Below are positions 1-30,013 of a stretch of DNA of 64,000 bases, in pieces. Where the stretch lies: NCBI GenBank assembly GCA_038380795.1, contig CM076274.1, positions 19,562,027 to 19,626,026 of the forward strand, in the 5' to 3' direction. The stretch is from Pyrocephalus nanus. Taxonomy: Eukaryota > Chordata > Aves > Passeriformes > Tyrannidae. The notes beneath the pieces are model-generated. The model was not told the origin of the DNA. It did not search any database and saw nothing but the letters and a program-made list of their open reading frames with translations. Position 1 is the stretch's first letter, and each line of letters opens with the position of its first letter. The position numbers and the translations under genes are program-made.

Positions 1-73
1 CACCAGCCATGCCTTGCCAGCTGCATCCAGGTACAGCCCTGTCCCTGACTGCAGCCTCTCGTGTGTTCCACAG

Positions 74-18020
<17,947 letters not shown>

Positions 18021-18055
18021 GGCTAAAGGTATGTGTTTATGACAACAAATGAAAT

Positions 18056-18061
18056 AATAAA
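18056..18061 (+). terminator. OPHN1: Candidate proximal poly(A) signal of OPHN1 (AATAAA)
   Basis: AATAAA lies 36 bp after the OPHN1 stop codon. It would give an unusually short 3' UTR. Mammalian OPHN1 has a UTR of several kb, so this may be only one of several sites. Other + strand AATAAA motifs downstream are at 24790-24795 and 25404-25409. Confidence 0.4.
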
Positions 18062-21000
18062 CAGAAAGCATTGACAAATCCAGCATTTATGGGGTGGTGG
18101 TAGTCCGGTGGCTGTGCCATCACTGACGGATTTGCACTGCTGCAGAGCATAGAGCTTGTTTTCTTCTTCCAGGCTTTGTAAGCAGCTCGGCCCAGCTGGA
18201 CCCAGGAGACTTTCTGTGCTTGTGATCCAGGAGTCACAGCTGAGCCTTGCCAGCCCCAGTGCCCTGGAGAGCAGCCTTCTTACTGGACGATGATTTCCGA
18301 GCCACAAGTGGCTCAAGAAATTAGAAGAGGGAGACCACGATGGAGAGCAGGCCCTGCCCACATGTCTGTGTTGAACTGTTTTCAGCCCTCCCACCTCTCC
18401 TCCCTGCAGTCTGTGGCAGTGCCCGTGTGTGCCCGTGCACGTCCGGAGCGTGGGCAGGGCTGGGGGCCCCCGACCGGCTGTGGAAGGGACAGCGGAGCCA
18501 CCATTTACCTGCTCACTTTTGGGAAACATACCTTGACAAGGGTGGCCTTGGACAGTGCAGGGGCTGAGGCCCCTTGCTCGGGTACAAGGGCAGAGCAGCT
18601 GCAGCTGGGGTTGGCCCCCTTTGCCCTGAGAAGCCCCTTCCTCTGTGCTCGTGCCCCTTGCTTGGTGAGCTGTGCTGCGGTTGCAGTGCGTGGGGCAGCC
18701 GCGCCTGGGAACGCTGCCCGTGCTGAGCAGGCTGGGCAGGACAGGGGAAGCACTGTGCCCAGCTCTGTGGGACATCTCATCTCCCGGGCATCGGCATGTC
18801 CCTGTCCTGGAAGGCTGTGCCAGCGGGCATGGCTGGGCCGGAGCCTTGGCCTGAGTGGGACTGCAGCCCTGCCCGGGGTCAGCAGCTTCCGAGGGTGCAG
18901 CTGGGGGAAGGGGGCAGCAGGTGCTCCTCCTCCTGTCTGAGCCACACTCCCACCAGATCCGCTTCCCACAGGCACTCCGAGAAGTCTCTGTTCTGGGGTG
19001 ATTCTGGTGGGCCAGCACAGAGGTGCTGAGGATCTGAAACTCACTGAATGGGGGTCAAACCCACCATTTTTCTAAGATTTCTTGTTTTCTTGTTTATTGA
19101 TTTCCAGTCTGAGATGCCCAGTCTGTCCCTCAGCAGTGGTCTTGTGGGCAGTGTCTGTTGACCCAGGAGCTGTCCCTGGCCAGGACCACCTCGTGCACCC
19201 CCATAGCAGTAGAGGCTTGTCCCAGGGCCACACACAGCAGCCTGTGGCTTCCCCGCTTCCTCTGCCAGCCCAAAGGCAATTTCCTCATTTGGAATGATTT
19301 TCCTTAGGTGCTGGCAGCATTCCAAAAGAGTGGGCAAACATTCCACCAACTGCTTCCCGGGTTCTCTATCCCTCGAGCATGCTGTGTCCTGCCCGGCTCA
19401 CATTTTCCAGTGGGATGCTGCCGCCGTCCTTCCCATCTGCCGGGGCTTTGCCTCGTGTGTGATCTTGTGTCTCTCATTGCTGGATGTCACACGCTGGTGC
19501 TCACACATGTTGTGTCCATGGTGCTCCTGCTCCCTCGGCTTCAGCAGTGCCCCAGTTGCTCCCTCCTTTGGATCTGGTACATGAAAGAGGCTTTAAAACC
19601 AAACCAGCCTTGTGCTGTGGTGGCTCAGGCTGTGCCACAGGCACCAGTAGCACCTCGGGCTGTGCTGGGCCCCTCCTGCTGCAGCCCCTTGCCAGCAGCT
19701 CCAGGACAGGTGTCTCGGAGTAAGTAGGATGGAGCTGAAGTCAGAGGGAGCTGCTCTGACCAGCCCATCAGCAGGGCCACCCACGTGCAGCAGCACCAGC
19801 CCCCGGCCCTGCGGCAGCCCTGTCCCCTCCTGGGGTGACTGTCCCAGGGGTGTCAGGCTGGTGGCTCCCACACACAAGGCCAGCATTTCCCAACTTCCTT
19901 CCCTGCTCAGGGCTGTGCTTTAGGGACCCCTCAAGCCTTTCAGTTTGGGAAGCTCCCGGGGTTCTGTGCTGTGGGTGGCTCTGGAGGGGACACTCCCAGG
20001 ACTCGTCTTGCAGGAGCAGTGGCTGTCACATTCCCCTCCTGCTCGCACCCACTGCCTGGCACAGACCCCAGAGACAGAGCCAGGCTCCGCAGGCAGGGGG
20101 TCCAGGAGAGCTGAGTTTCAGTCTGGCAATGTGAGCAGTGAGGAGGAAGCAGCAGACATATTTCAGTGTCCTTTTAAAGTCCTTTGTCACTTGTGTGTCT
20201 GTGCTGGTTTTTCCGCCCCTGTGGGTGCAGCTGAACATGGGACCAGCAGTGGAGTGGTGGGGTGCTGGGGGTGAGGGGGGCTGCGGGGCCAAATCTCTGC
20301 TGCCTTGGGGGCACAGTCCCCACTGCTCTGGGCACAGTTCCTGCTGCCAGTGCCCCAGGAGCAACAGTTGGGAACTCAGGATTGCCCCATGTGCGCAGCA
20401 GCCCCCTGGCATCAGCCCTGGAGCTGTTCTTGTGTGTAGGTTGCTATATGTGTTTATAAAGTTTCTATGAAGTCAAACAGAACCCTCACAGTGTGTTTTG
20501 TTTCTCTTTTTCCAGTGCCTGAGTGCTGTCCCTGCTGCTGCCCCTCTGCAGGGAGGTGCCTTGTGGGGTCCTGGCCCCATGCCCAGGGCAGTGTCTGTGG
20601 GACTGGGAGCACCCTGGGCTCTGCATGGCCCCACTCTGCGTTTGCAGTCCCTGGCCCCCAGGTTTCTGCATTTTCTGACAGGAGGAAATGTCCTACAGAG
20701 GCTGAATATTCCCATGGTGCCACAATGCCAGGACAGTGTCCTGCAGTGCGAGTCACTGAGGCTTCAGGTTTGCAGTGACCAGCACCGGCTTCTTTCCATC
20801 TATCCAGCCCCTTTTTCCTCTCCTCACATCTGTTTTCCCACCCCTCATTACCTGACACCATGCACCAGTGTTTGCTTTTCAGGCCCCTTGCTCTTCTTCA
20901 CCAACAAGCTCTTTCAGGAGACAGCAGTTTTCTCTGTCTGAAATGGGAATCTTGCCTTTGGAGTCTGGGTTTCTGGAGAAGCCTGACAAGGTGACCACGC

Positions 21001-22262
21001 CAGAGGGTGCCAGAGCAGGAGGGTGTTCCTGGGCAGCTGAGCTGCCCCCACGGCCCTGAGAGTCTCCAGCTGGACTAGGGGTGCATGTCCACCCACGCTG
21101 CTCAGGGCTGGTTGGTGTTCTCCAATCCTGCAATTATTTTGTACCAGCCCAGCCCTCGCCCGAGGGCTCTGATGGGCAGCACGAGGCCGGGTTTGCTGGC
21201 TCAGAGGGCTGTGCTGTGCCCTGGTTCTGGGCTCCTGCAGCAGGCACAGATGCAATGCAGCTGGAGCAGCAGCTTGAGGTTTCTCTGCTTGTTTTTTCTG
21301 GCTCCTAGTTTCTCTGAAATGTTTTCCTCTGGAGCTGTAACTTTTCCAGAGCTGGATGCCTTCAAAACAGCGGCATTTAGGGAACTAAACTGGTTTTTTT
21401 GCCATTAGCCCTTGTATTAAGTGATCACAAACTGGAATGAGCACCGAGGCACTGCCCCAACAATCCTTGTCTCCCAGCCCACAGCTGCCTGGTTTGCTTT
21501 CTTACAGAAAACATTTGGATTTAATCTGAGCACAAAAATTATTTTCCAGCACAAGTAAAGCCTTGTAGGTTTTTACACAGAAGATAACAAAACAAGCAGT
21601 TCTAAAGCTTGAGCCTGGGCCTCACAAAGTTCTTCTCAGAGGAAGAATTTGGAGAGGCCAAAGACACTGCAGCAGACACATCTGTGTGATAAATTTAGAA
21701 TTGAAATGTACTTAGTGGAGCACTGACATCTGAAATTTATGTGTTGCACAGAGACCCATGAAGGCGCTGGAATCCACCCACGTGGGACTCCTTGCAGGAT
21801 CAGAGCTGTAGTTTCAGCTCTGTAGTTCTCCCTGGCCCACCCCACTGCACAATTACCCATCTGAATGCTCCGGGTTGGGAGCAGCTCCCTGTGCCGGGTG
21901 GGTTCCTGGCAGCCCTCAGAAGATTTCTTGTCCCGTACACACAGCTGTAAATCAGGTCAGGACACCAAAAAGTCCTATGATTGGTTTAAACAGTCAGGAG
22001 ATGCTTCAAACCAGTAAAAGCTGTGATGTTTTTCATTCTCTGTGTTTTCAGAAGTGCTTTAACAACCTCTCTCAGAGTTTCTAAGGGCTCCTGCAAGGCA
22101 GAACTTCTGAAGATTCTTGAAATCCTGTATAAAATGTGGCCATTCTCATGTTGGCTCAGAGGAAAACCCACAGGACTTCCATCGTCCCACAGCTCCGTCT
22201 TCCCTTGCTCTGCGTGCGGCACACCCTGGCTCCCTTTGGTGACTCTGCCTTGCAGGCTCTCC
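18062..22262. other. OPHN1-AR intergenic region, proximal part / possible OPHN1 3' UTR
   Basis: About 4.2 kb of GC-rich sequence without a recognisable gene. A 331-codon open frame on the - strand (18023-19018) and shorter ones occur, with Pro/Ala/Gly/Arg-rich composition and no recognisable domain. I treat these as chance frames in GC-rich DNA. Part of this region may be OPHN1 3' UTR. Confidence 0.6.
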
Positions 22263-22390
22263 CTGTGGCACTGTGGCACTGTGGTGGCACTGTACCGTGT
22301 CACCCCCCTGTGCCACTGTACCGTGTCACCCCCCTGTGCCACTGTACCGTGTCACCCCACCGTGTCACCCCCCTGTGCCATTGTGTCACT
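22263..22390. repeat. 26-bp tandem repeat (GTACCGTGTCACCCCCCTG core)
   Basis: Two perfect 26-bp units (22290-22315 and 22316-22341), then degenerate partial units. They are flanked by shorter CTGTGGCA and GTGTCAC repeats. The array lies in the intergenic region. Confidence 0.85.
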
Positions 22391-23087
22391 CTGCTCTGGC
22401 GGGGACAGGACACGGGGCACGCTGGGCCCCGCTCGCCCTCCCCTTGGCGCCTGCCCACCGCCGGCGGGCAGAGGTGGCAGCAGTTTTGGGTGCAGAACAA
22501 ACCCCGGGGTTGGCCGATGTCCCTCGTGTCAGGGCGCTCGAGTCGCCGTGACCCCGCTGAGGTCTGCGGTTGCCACCAGCTCATTCCTGGGAGCGTGGGC
22601 ACAGCCCTGACAGCCTGCAAGGCACAGGGGCTGGCTGCCAGCTCAGCGGGGTCCCAGTGCTGGCACTTGTGGGCCCCTGGGGAGGGGAACCGGTGCCAGA
22701 AGGGCTGTTTGACACAGTTCATCATCATTTTGGGAAACGGAACTCTTCTGTTCTAAAAATTTCCTGCTGGCTGCTCTGAGGACGAGGATAAGCAAACAGC
22801 CATAAAGCACAGGGCCATTCTGGGGCTTTCATGATGTTTCCATGTTTCCAGTTTTCTTCCTCTTTCTGGTAACTGAACTTTCTCCAGAGATCCCGGTGCT
22901 GCTCTGCTGGGGAGCAGAGGCATCTCCAGGGGCAGCTCTGGAACCCTCACGTGGCTCGGCCCCAGTGGTGGCACAGTGGCTGTCACTGCCCCAGCAGCTG
23001 CTGCGGTTTGGAAGGGTCGGGGGGGCAGCAGCTTCACAGCGGCCTGTGGGTCCTGGTGAGCAGTGGCAGGGGGTGGGATGGGAGAAG
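22391..23087. other. Intergenic segment between two tandem arrays
   Basis: About 0.7 kb of GC-rich DNA. I see no gene, recognised transposon or RNA. Confidence 0.6.
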
Positions 23088-23475
23088 GAGGGATGCAGGA
23101 TGGGGATGCAGGGTGTGGGATGTGGGATGTGGGATGCAGGATGGGGGATGTGGGAGGTGGGATGTGGGATAAGGGTACGAGATGTGGGATGCAGGATGCC
23201 GGATGGGGGATGCAGGATGTGGGATGTAGGATGTGGGATATGGGATGTGGGATGCGGGATTCCGGATGTGGGATATGGGATATGGGATGTGGGATGCAAA
23301 GTGGGGGATGGGGGACGCGGGGTGTGGGATGCGGGACACAGGGTGTGGGATGCAGGGTGTGGGATGCAGGACACAGGGTGTGGGATGTGGGATGCAGGGT
23401 GCAGGACACAGGGTGTGGGATGTGGGATGCGTGGTGTGGGATGCATGGTGTGGGATGCAGGATGCAGGATGCACA
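23088..23475. repeat. GGGATGT/GGGATGC heptamer array, about 390 bp
   Basis: Tandem, variably interrupted copies of GGGATGT, GGGATGC, AGGATGC and similar heptamers. The array creates open frames on both strands (rich in GCGMWDV in one sense, HPTSHIP in the other), which are artefacts. Successive GGG tracts separated by 4 bases fit the G-quadruplex pattern on the + strand. Confidence 0.93.
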
Positions 23476-24140
23476 GCAGAGACAGCTGGAACATAACAGG
23501 GCAGAAGGAGTTGAGTGAGGTGGATTTGCCCCTTGGCAATCCCAACCCTGGCAGCCCTCAGACTGGTTCCCTCACTGTCCTCCCACAGACACTGGTCAAG
23601 CCACACGAGTCAGGAGCTGCCAGAGACCAAGGCCCATGCAAACCCAGGAATGTGTGGCCACCAACCCACTGGGACCCTCAGTGGGTCACCCCACAATGCA
23701 GTGGAGCAGTGACCCCTGCATGTCCCTGTGGACGCTGGTGGCCAGTGACCATTTGGCAGGTGACACTGCGGCTGACATGCCAGCAGGTACCCAAGATACC
23801 ACCACAGCCTGCACAAAGGTGGCCTTCCCAGTGTCCACTAAGGGTAAATTTTGAAAACAACACGCTCATTTTTCTCTGTGACTCAGAGCGAGGGATGGGA
23901 CAGATTCCCTGCATGTGACCAGCCCTAATGCCAAGGCTTTGGTGCCCTTGGCACCCTGTGCTGCAGCTCCTGGGCACGGTGTGTGGATTGCTGCAGAGCA
24001 GTTACACACCAGCCATTGTCACTTATCTGTGGCCTGATGAGGTGGGGATTTTTTTTCAAGCTGTTTGCTTTGTCTCAGTTAATCAAATCTTGGCCCTGGA
24101 CAGGGTTCACATCTGTGCCTTGAATTAACAAGCGGCTGAT
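23476..24140. other. Intergenic segment after the GGGATG array
   Basis: About 0.66 kb with no recognised gene or repeat family. Confidence 0.55.
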
Positions 24141-26200
24141 AAGCGTCTTCTTTATTACTTAGAGAGCACAGGTCAATTTTATAAAGACATTCCAGCAGAC
24201 TGGATTTACAATTGCTCGTAAAGTTACCGAAAACAACAACGAAAGGAGGAGGACACTGGCCTTTATTAGCTTCTTGTTTTGAGAAATACATTAATCAAAT
24301 GAAATTCAATTTAAAAGACCCAAAGAGGAATATATGAAAGGATTAGTCAACTGTGTAACTGAATTACCAGTTCAGACATGTGATTAATAGCGAAATCTGA
24401 CTGTGGAAAAAGCCTACAATGACCCAATGTACAGCTTCATCCACTGACAAATGACCCACTGATTCCCAGCGCCTTCACTCGCTGACAGCTGTCACACCCA
24501 CAGCGATTTCACGCACAAAAACAACACAAAAGCCAAACACAGGCAGAGGGCAGAGCTCCAGCAAACCAAATTCTGCATTTATTGGACTCAGAACAACAGC
24601 AGATTTTCAGGTTACAAAAAGAGCTGAACACCAAGCGTGAGGGGCCACCCTGTGGCACAGCCAAGGGCTCACATGGGACCCAGGTGTGGCTGGCAGAGCC
24701 AAAAAGGAGAATTTTCATTTACCCCAAGCGCATTGTCATTGGTTTGTCTTTACCTGAGTGCCAGGCAGGCTCCTCTCTTTGGTTACACAAATAAATGGCC
24801 TTCAGTCCTGTACGGGGACTCGAGACTCAGCTGTCCCCTGGGCATCCTGCAGTGGATCCCGCTGGCCCCGGCAGTGTCTGTCACTGTGCTCTCGCCCCCA
24901 TGGCATCGAACACTGGGGGGTCTATTTTCCTTATCCAATGCATTCAGTTCCAATTAAAGAAACCAAAGAGCTGTAGCAGCAATCTGAGAACGTCCTTTCG
25001 TCCTTTCCTAGAAGATTTGCCCTCAGGTGCTGTAAGTTGGGCAAAGCCCTCTGATTCCAAACGGGGCCGGCCCAGGCTGCTTGTGCTGTGCCCACCCCAC
25101 ACAGCTCATGGGACCTCAGGAGTCACAATCCCACTGAGATGGGGCCAAGGTGTCCCCAGTGTCATGCTCAGCCCTTGCCTTGGAGCCACGTTCCAGAAAG
25201 AACCAGCAACATCCCCCAAAGTCTCTTTGCCATCCCAAGGCTGCACAATCCTGAGGCATTGGCTTCCCACCTTCCCTCAGCTCTGGTGGAAGGAACAATT
25301 GGAGACACTGCCCTTTGTTCCTCCCAGGAACACAGCTGTGGCCTGGGAGGGCCCCCCAGGAAAAAAGGCACCAGCAAGGAGCTTTTTGGCTTATTACAAA
25401 GAAAATAAAATACATCAAATTGAGAACTCTTATTATTACAGAGACATGTTAACAAAGAGAAACAGCATAAAATTGCCACAGAACACCAAACATCCAGCAC
25501 AGAGAGCGGCTTTTATCCACTTGCTGAGGACTTATGTGGGTGCAGAGATTTTCTCTGTGAGTCACAAGCACAGGGTCCCTCTGCTGCCACAGGGAATGAG
25601 CTGGGGGGAGCAGGCACTGCTGGGCACGGGGAGGCTGCAGCACCCTGCCTGCCCCTGGCCACCCACCACACCCACAGCCAGCCCCAGGTCTGGGGACAGG
25701 TGGAGCACAGACACGGCTCTGTACTCCCAGGATTCTGCCCAAACACGCCAGGACACTTTGTGCAGTCAAAGAGGACAGAAACAAAGGACACTCCATCGTT
25801 CCCCAAGAGCAAACACCATCCCTGCCTAACCACAAGCAGCTACAGGAAAGCTGGAGGAGCCAATACCGAACACCAGCCTATTCCAGTATGTGATCTGGGC
25901 ACGCCATGAAAGGGAGGACCTTTGCAAACTGGGCAGCACTCAGCCAGAAAAATAATTAAATTAGAAGTTTCTATTTAACTGGTACATTCTGAGTCATTTC
26001 TTGAAGAGCATTCAGTGCCCCAGTGTGCAACCAGAGAGGACTCTCTCAGAACATCACACTAAATAGATATCTTTAGTGACAGAAAATGGGCCATGCCTTT
26101 ATTTTACATAGCTACAGATATCTTTAGCATATATTATGTTATTGAAACATCCAAGGCCAGAGCTCAGCAAGGGGAGGGACACCGTGAGGACCACTGGGCT
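24141..26200. other. AT-richer intergenic block with poly(A)-signal-like motifs on both strands
   Basis: Base composition falls compared with the flanks (AT-rich at 24130-24600, 25380-25470 and 25930-26160). On the - strand (AR direction) AATAAA occurs at 24151-24156, 24262-24267, 24578-24583 and 26098-26103. On the + strand it occurs at 24790-24795 and 25404-25409. It could hold distal 3' UTR ends of AR or OPHN1, or conserved non-coding sequence. A 344-codon + strand open frame (24795-25829) shows no recognisable domain. Confidence 0.4.
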
Positions 26201-27328
26201 GGTCTGTGGTGTGAGGTGACTGTGAGGGCAGCAGCTCTCTGACTGCCTGGGGGCTGGTGGCACCTCAGGTACCCCTCAGCATCACTACAGAGCACGGTGA
26301 TGGCCCCACAGCCCTGCAGGGCTCAGAGCAGTGGGTGGCACCGCGGGGTTGACCTCCCCTGCTGAGCCCAGTGCCCGTGCCTGAGGGTCCTGTTCCCTGA
26401 GCCGAGCACAAAGAGCCCCTTAACAGGATGGCAACAACACATGGATGCTGCCAGTTCTCCACTCATCCATAGCCCCTCTGAGTGGAGAGTCACTGCCCCA
26501 GCTCTCGCTCCCTGCTGAGGCAGGGGGTGCTGGCAGGAACCTGTCGGGCTCAGCAGGGCACAGATCTGCCTTGGGAATGCCACACTGCCTGACCTCACCT
26601 TCTGGCATGACATAGGACTGAGAATGAGTCCTTCCCACCTTCACCAAAGGCAGCATCCCTTATTCTGCACCCTCTGTCATGGAGCTGTGCCCATCTGTGC
26701 ATGTACAAATGCTGCTCTCAGGGAGATGCCAAGTGTGAGTCCCTTGTCCTCCATCTGCCGCCTTGGGAAGGAGCTGATGGTCTGAGCCAGCCCCAAAGCC
26801 CCCACACCTCTGAGATGAGCCAGAGCAGAGCCAGAGAATCTGCAGGGGAACGTGGATATGGTTGGCTCCCAGCTACTCCAGGGCTTAGCCATCCTGAGAG
26901 GAGCCTCAGGGACAGCTTCTATGGACTGTGAACACAGTGAAATTCTCTTTGCTTTATTAAAGCAAAAGTGGACAAAAAAACACAGAAGAAAGCACAAATT
27001 ACAAAGATTCATGGCAGGAGCTGGACTTTGGTATTTCCTAAGCCTTTTCTTCTCCAGTTCCTGCAGCAGCCTGAGAAAATCTGGGTGGAAACTGTTCATT
27101 CCCCCAGCAAATACACACACAGGTGCTGCAGGTCCTGGCTCCCACATCTCCTGGTGACTATATTACAGGACCCCAACTTGTGAATGAAAAAGTTAAAACT
27201 GTGATGCTGAAGAGAGAAAGAACACGATCCCAGTGCCCCCACCTGCCCCCTGCCCTGGGCCAGGGGTGCTGCCCATGACCTCCTGCCCCGCTCAGCACTC
27301 GCTGGTCAGAGCAGCTGCACACACACGG
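26201..27328. other. Intergenic segment before the CAGGTGACAC array
   Basis: About 1.1 kb with no recognised gene. One AATAAA in the AR direction is at 26953-26958, the first canonical poly(A) hexamer I find downstream of the AR stop (about 4.7 kb). Confidence 0.5.
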
Positions 27329-28436
27329 TGACACGAGGGCAGGTGACACGAGGGCAGGTGACACGAGGGCAGGTGACACGAGGGCAGGTGACACACGGGG
27401 GGCAGGTGACACATGGGGCAGGTGACACACATGGGGCAGGTGACACGAGGGCAGGTGACACGAGGGCAGGTGACACATGGGGCAGGTGACACATGGGGCA
27501 GGTGACACGAGGGTAGGTGACACGAGGGCAGGTGACACACGGGGGGGCAGGTGACACACATGGGGCAGGTGACACGAGGGCAGGTGACACGAGGGCAGGT
27601 GACACACATGAGGGCAGGTGACACACGGGGGGCAGGTGACACACATGGGGCAGGTGACACACATGGGGCAGGTGACACATGAGGGGCAGGTGACACATGG
27701 GGCAGGTGACACACGGGGGGCAGGTGACACACGGGGGGCAGGTGACACACATGGGGCAGGTGACACATGAGGGCAGGTGACACATGGGGCAGGTGACACA
27801 CATGGGGCAGGTGACACATGAGGGCAGGTGACACACGGGGGGCAGGTGACACACATGGGGCAGGTGACACACATGAGGGCAGGTGACACAGGGGGCAGGT
27901 GACACACATGGGGCAGGTGACACATGAGGGCAGGTGACACACGGGGGGCAGGTGACACATGGGGCAGGTGACACACGGGGGGCAGGTGACACATGGGGCA
28001 GGTGACACACATGGGGCAGGTGACACATGAGGGGCAGGTGACACACGGGGGGCAGGTGACACACATGGGGCAGGTGACACATGGGGCAGGTGACACACAT
28101 GGGGCAGGTGACACATGAGGGGCAGGTGACACACGGGGGGCAGGTGACACACATGGGGCAGGTGACACATGAGGGGCAGGTGACACATGAGGGCAGGTGA
28201 CACACATGGGGCAGGTGACACAGGGGGCAGGTGACACACATGGGGCAGGTGACACATGAGGGGCAGGTGACACACGGGGGGCAGGTGACACACATGGGGC
28301 AGGTGACACGAGGGCAGGTGACACACGAGGGCAGGTGACACACATGGGGCAGGTGACACATGAGGGGCAGGTGACACATGGGGCAGGTGACACACGGGGG
28401 GCAGGTGACACACGGGGGGCAGGTGACACAGGGGCA
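27329..28436. repeat. 1.1-kb minisatellite of GCAGGTGACAC-containing units
   Basis: Roughly 55 tandem copies of variable 16-23 bp units. Each has the invariant core GCAGGTGACAC followed by variable ACATGGG, GAGG or ACGGGGG tails. Open frames of 357-437 codons on the - strand (reading CHLPHVCHLPP, SPAPRVSPAP and so on) come from the repeat and are not genes. Each unit contains CAGGTG, an E-box of the class bound by ZEB/Snail and some bHLH factors (known motif; binding here not shown). Confidence 0.96.
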
Positions 28437-29118
28437 GTATCATCCTCCCACTCCCCACCACTACTTTTCATTCACACGGTGCTTCCACCAGCAAAGCAGC
28501 ATGAGCAAACCCCTGTTAGGTTTGGTTTGTCCCCGGTCTCCCAGCAGAAGGACATCTCCAACCAACCAAACCTTCACTGACACGAGCCTCTGCTAAGCAC
28601 AGAGCTCTCCCAAGAAGCTGCCCTGACTGCTCAGAACCATCCTGAGCTGATGACAGGAACTGGGCATCACCACCCATCGCTCACTGAGCTCTGCTGCAAA
28701 GGGCCTGGAATGTTCCAGAAGACAGGGATGCTGGGGCAGGATTTTTTTACCGGTTCATTTGCTCATATCCGTAGTTCACACCAGCACTGGGCTGGCAGCC
28801 CTCTGGCCTGGGGGAGCCTCCAAGAACAGCATCTCCCTGGCTGCCAGCCAGGACATTCACCTATGGATTCCATTGCCACCCACACGAGAGATTTCAGGAG
28901 GACAAGTGGGATCAGAGCTGTACCTAGCAGGGGAAGGAAATCCATTGCAAGCACTTGAAAAACTCTTCCCTTCAATAGGGTTTTTTCCCTACCCCTTCCC
29001 TTAATGAAAATCCCATCAAAAGGTTGGAAAGTATCAGGAAAATTATTTGTTTTACTGCGAGTTTGCAAAGGAGCAGCTGCATCACAAGGACATTGCCTGG
29101 AGAGGTGGGAACAGGCTT
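28437..29118. other. Spacer between the two large minisatellites
   Basis: About 0.7 kb of non-repetitive sequence without a recognisable gene. Confidence 0.6.
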
Positions 29119-30013
29119 CAGGTGGGCACAGGGATCTGGGTGGGCACAGGGATCCGGGTGGGATCAGGGATCCGGGTGGGGTCAGGGATATGGGTGGGAA
29201 CAGGGATCCGGGTGGGCACAGGGATCCGGGTGGGCTCAGGGATCCGGGTGGGCACAGGGATCCGGGTGGGATCAGGGATATGGGTGGGAACAGGGATCCG
29301 GGTGGGCACAGGGATATGGGTGGGATCAGGGATCCGGGTGGGCTCAGGGATCCGGGTGGGCACAGGGATCCGGGTGGGATCAGGGATCCGGGTGGGGTCA
29401 GGGATATGGGTGGGATCAGGGATCCGGGTGGGATCAGGGATCCGGGTGGGCTCAGGGATCCGGGTGGGGTCAGGGATATGGGTGGGATCAGGGATATGGG
29501 TGGGCACAGGGATCCGGGTGGGATCAGGGATCCGGGTGGGGTCAGGGATATGGGTGGGATCAGGGATATGGGTGGGAACAGGGATCCGGGTGGGCACAGG
29601 GATCCGGGTGGGCACAGGGATCCGGGTGGGATCAGGGATCCGGGTGGGCACAGGGATCCGGGTGGGATCAGGGATCCGGGTGGGGTCAGGGATATGGGTG
29701 GGATCAGGGATCCGGGTGGGATCAGGGATCCGGGTGGGCACAGGGATCCGGGTGGGATCAGGGATCCGGGTGGGGTCAGGGATATGGGTGGGATCAGGGA
29801 TCCGGGTGGGCACAGGGATCCGGGTGGGCTCAGGGATCCGGGTGGGCACAGGGATATGGGTGGGATCAGGGATATGGGTGGGCACAGGGATCCGGGTGGG
29901 ATCAGGGATCCAGGTGGAATCAGGGATACGGGTGGGCACAGGGATATGGGTGGGCACAGGGATCCGGGTGGAATCAGGGATCCGGGTGGGATCAGGGATA
30001 TGGGTGGGTTCAG
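29119..30013. repeat. 0.9-kb minisatellite: about 50 copies of an 18-bp G-rich unit
   Basis: Units GGGATCCGGGTGGGCACA, with variants ending GGATCA, GGGTCA, GAACA or GCTCA, or with GATATGGG in place of GATCCGGG. The period is a strict 18 bp. Because 18 is a multiple of 3, several frames stay open: about 370-414 codons on + and 462-538 on -, with hexapeptide repeats such as RIPDPT or IRVGSG. These are artefacts. Most units carry a BamHI site. GGG tracts spaced by 1 and 4 bases satisfy the canonical G-quadruplex pattern. Confidence 0.97.

Noticed and set aside
22753..23918. Open frames over 190-358 codons (GCGMWDVG / HPTSHIPH)
   Set aside because: Product of the GGGATG heptamer array; frames exist on both strands.
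27158..28471. Open frames of 357-437 codons on the - strand reading Cys-His-Leu-Pro / Ser-Pro-Ala-Pro repeats
   Set aside because: They coincide exactly with the CAGGTGACAC minisatellite and exist in three overlapping frames. The repeat lacks stop codons in these frames. No coding evidence.
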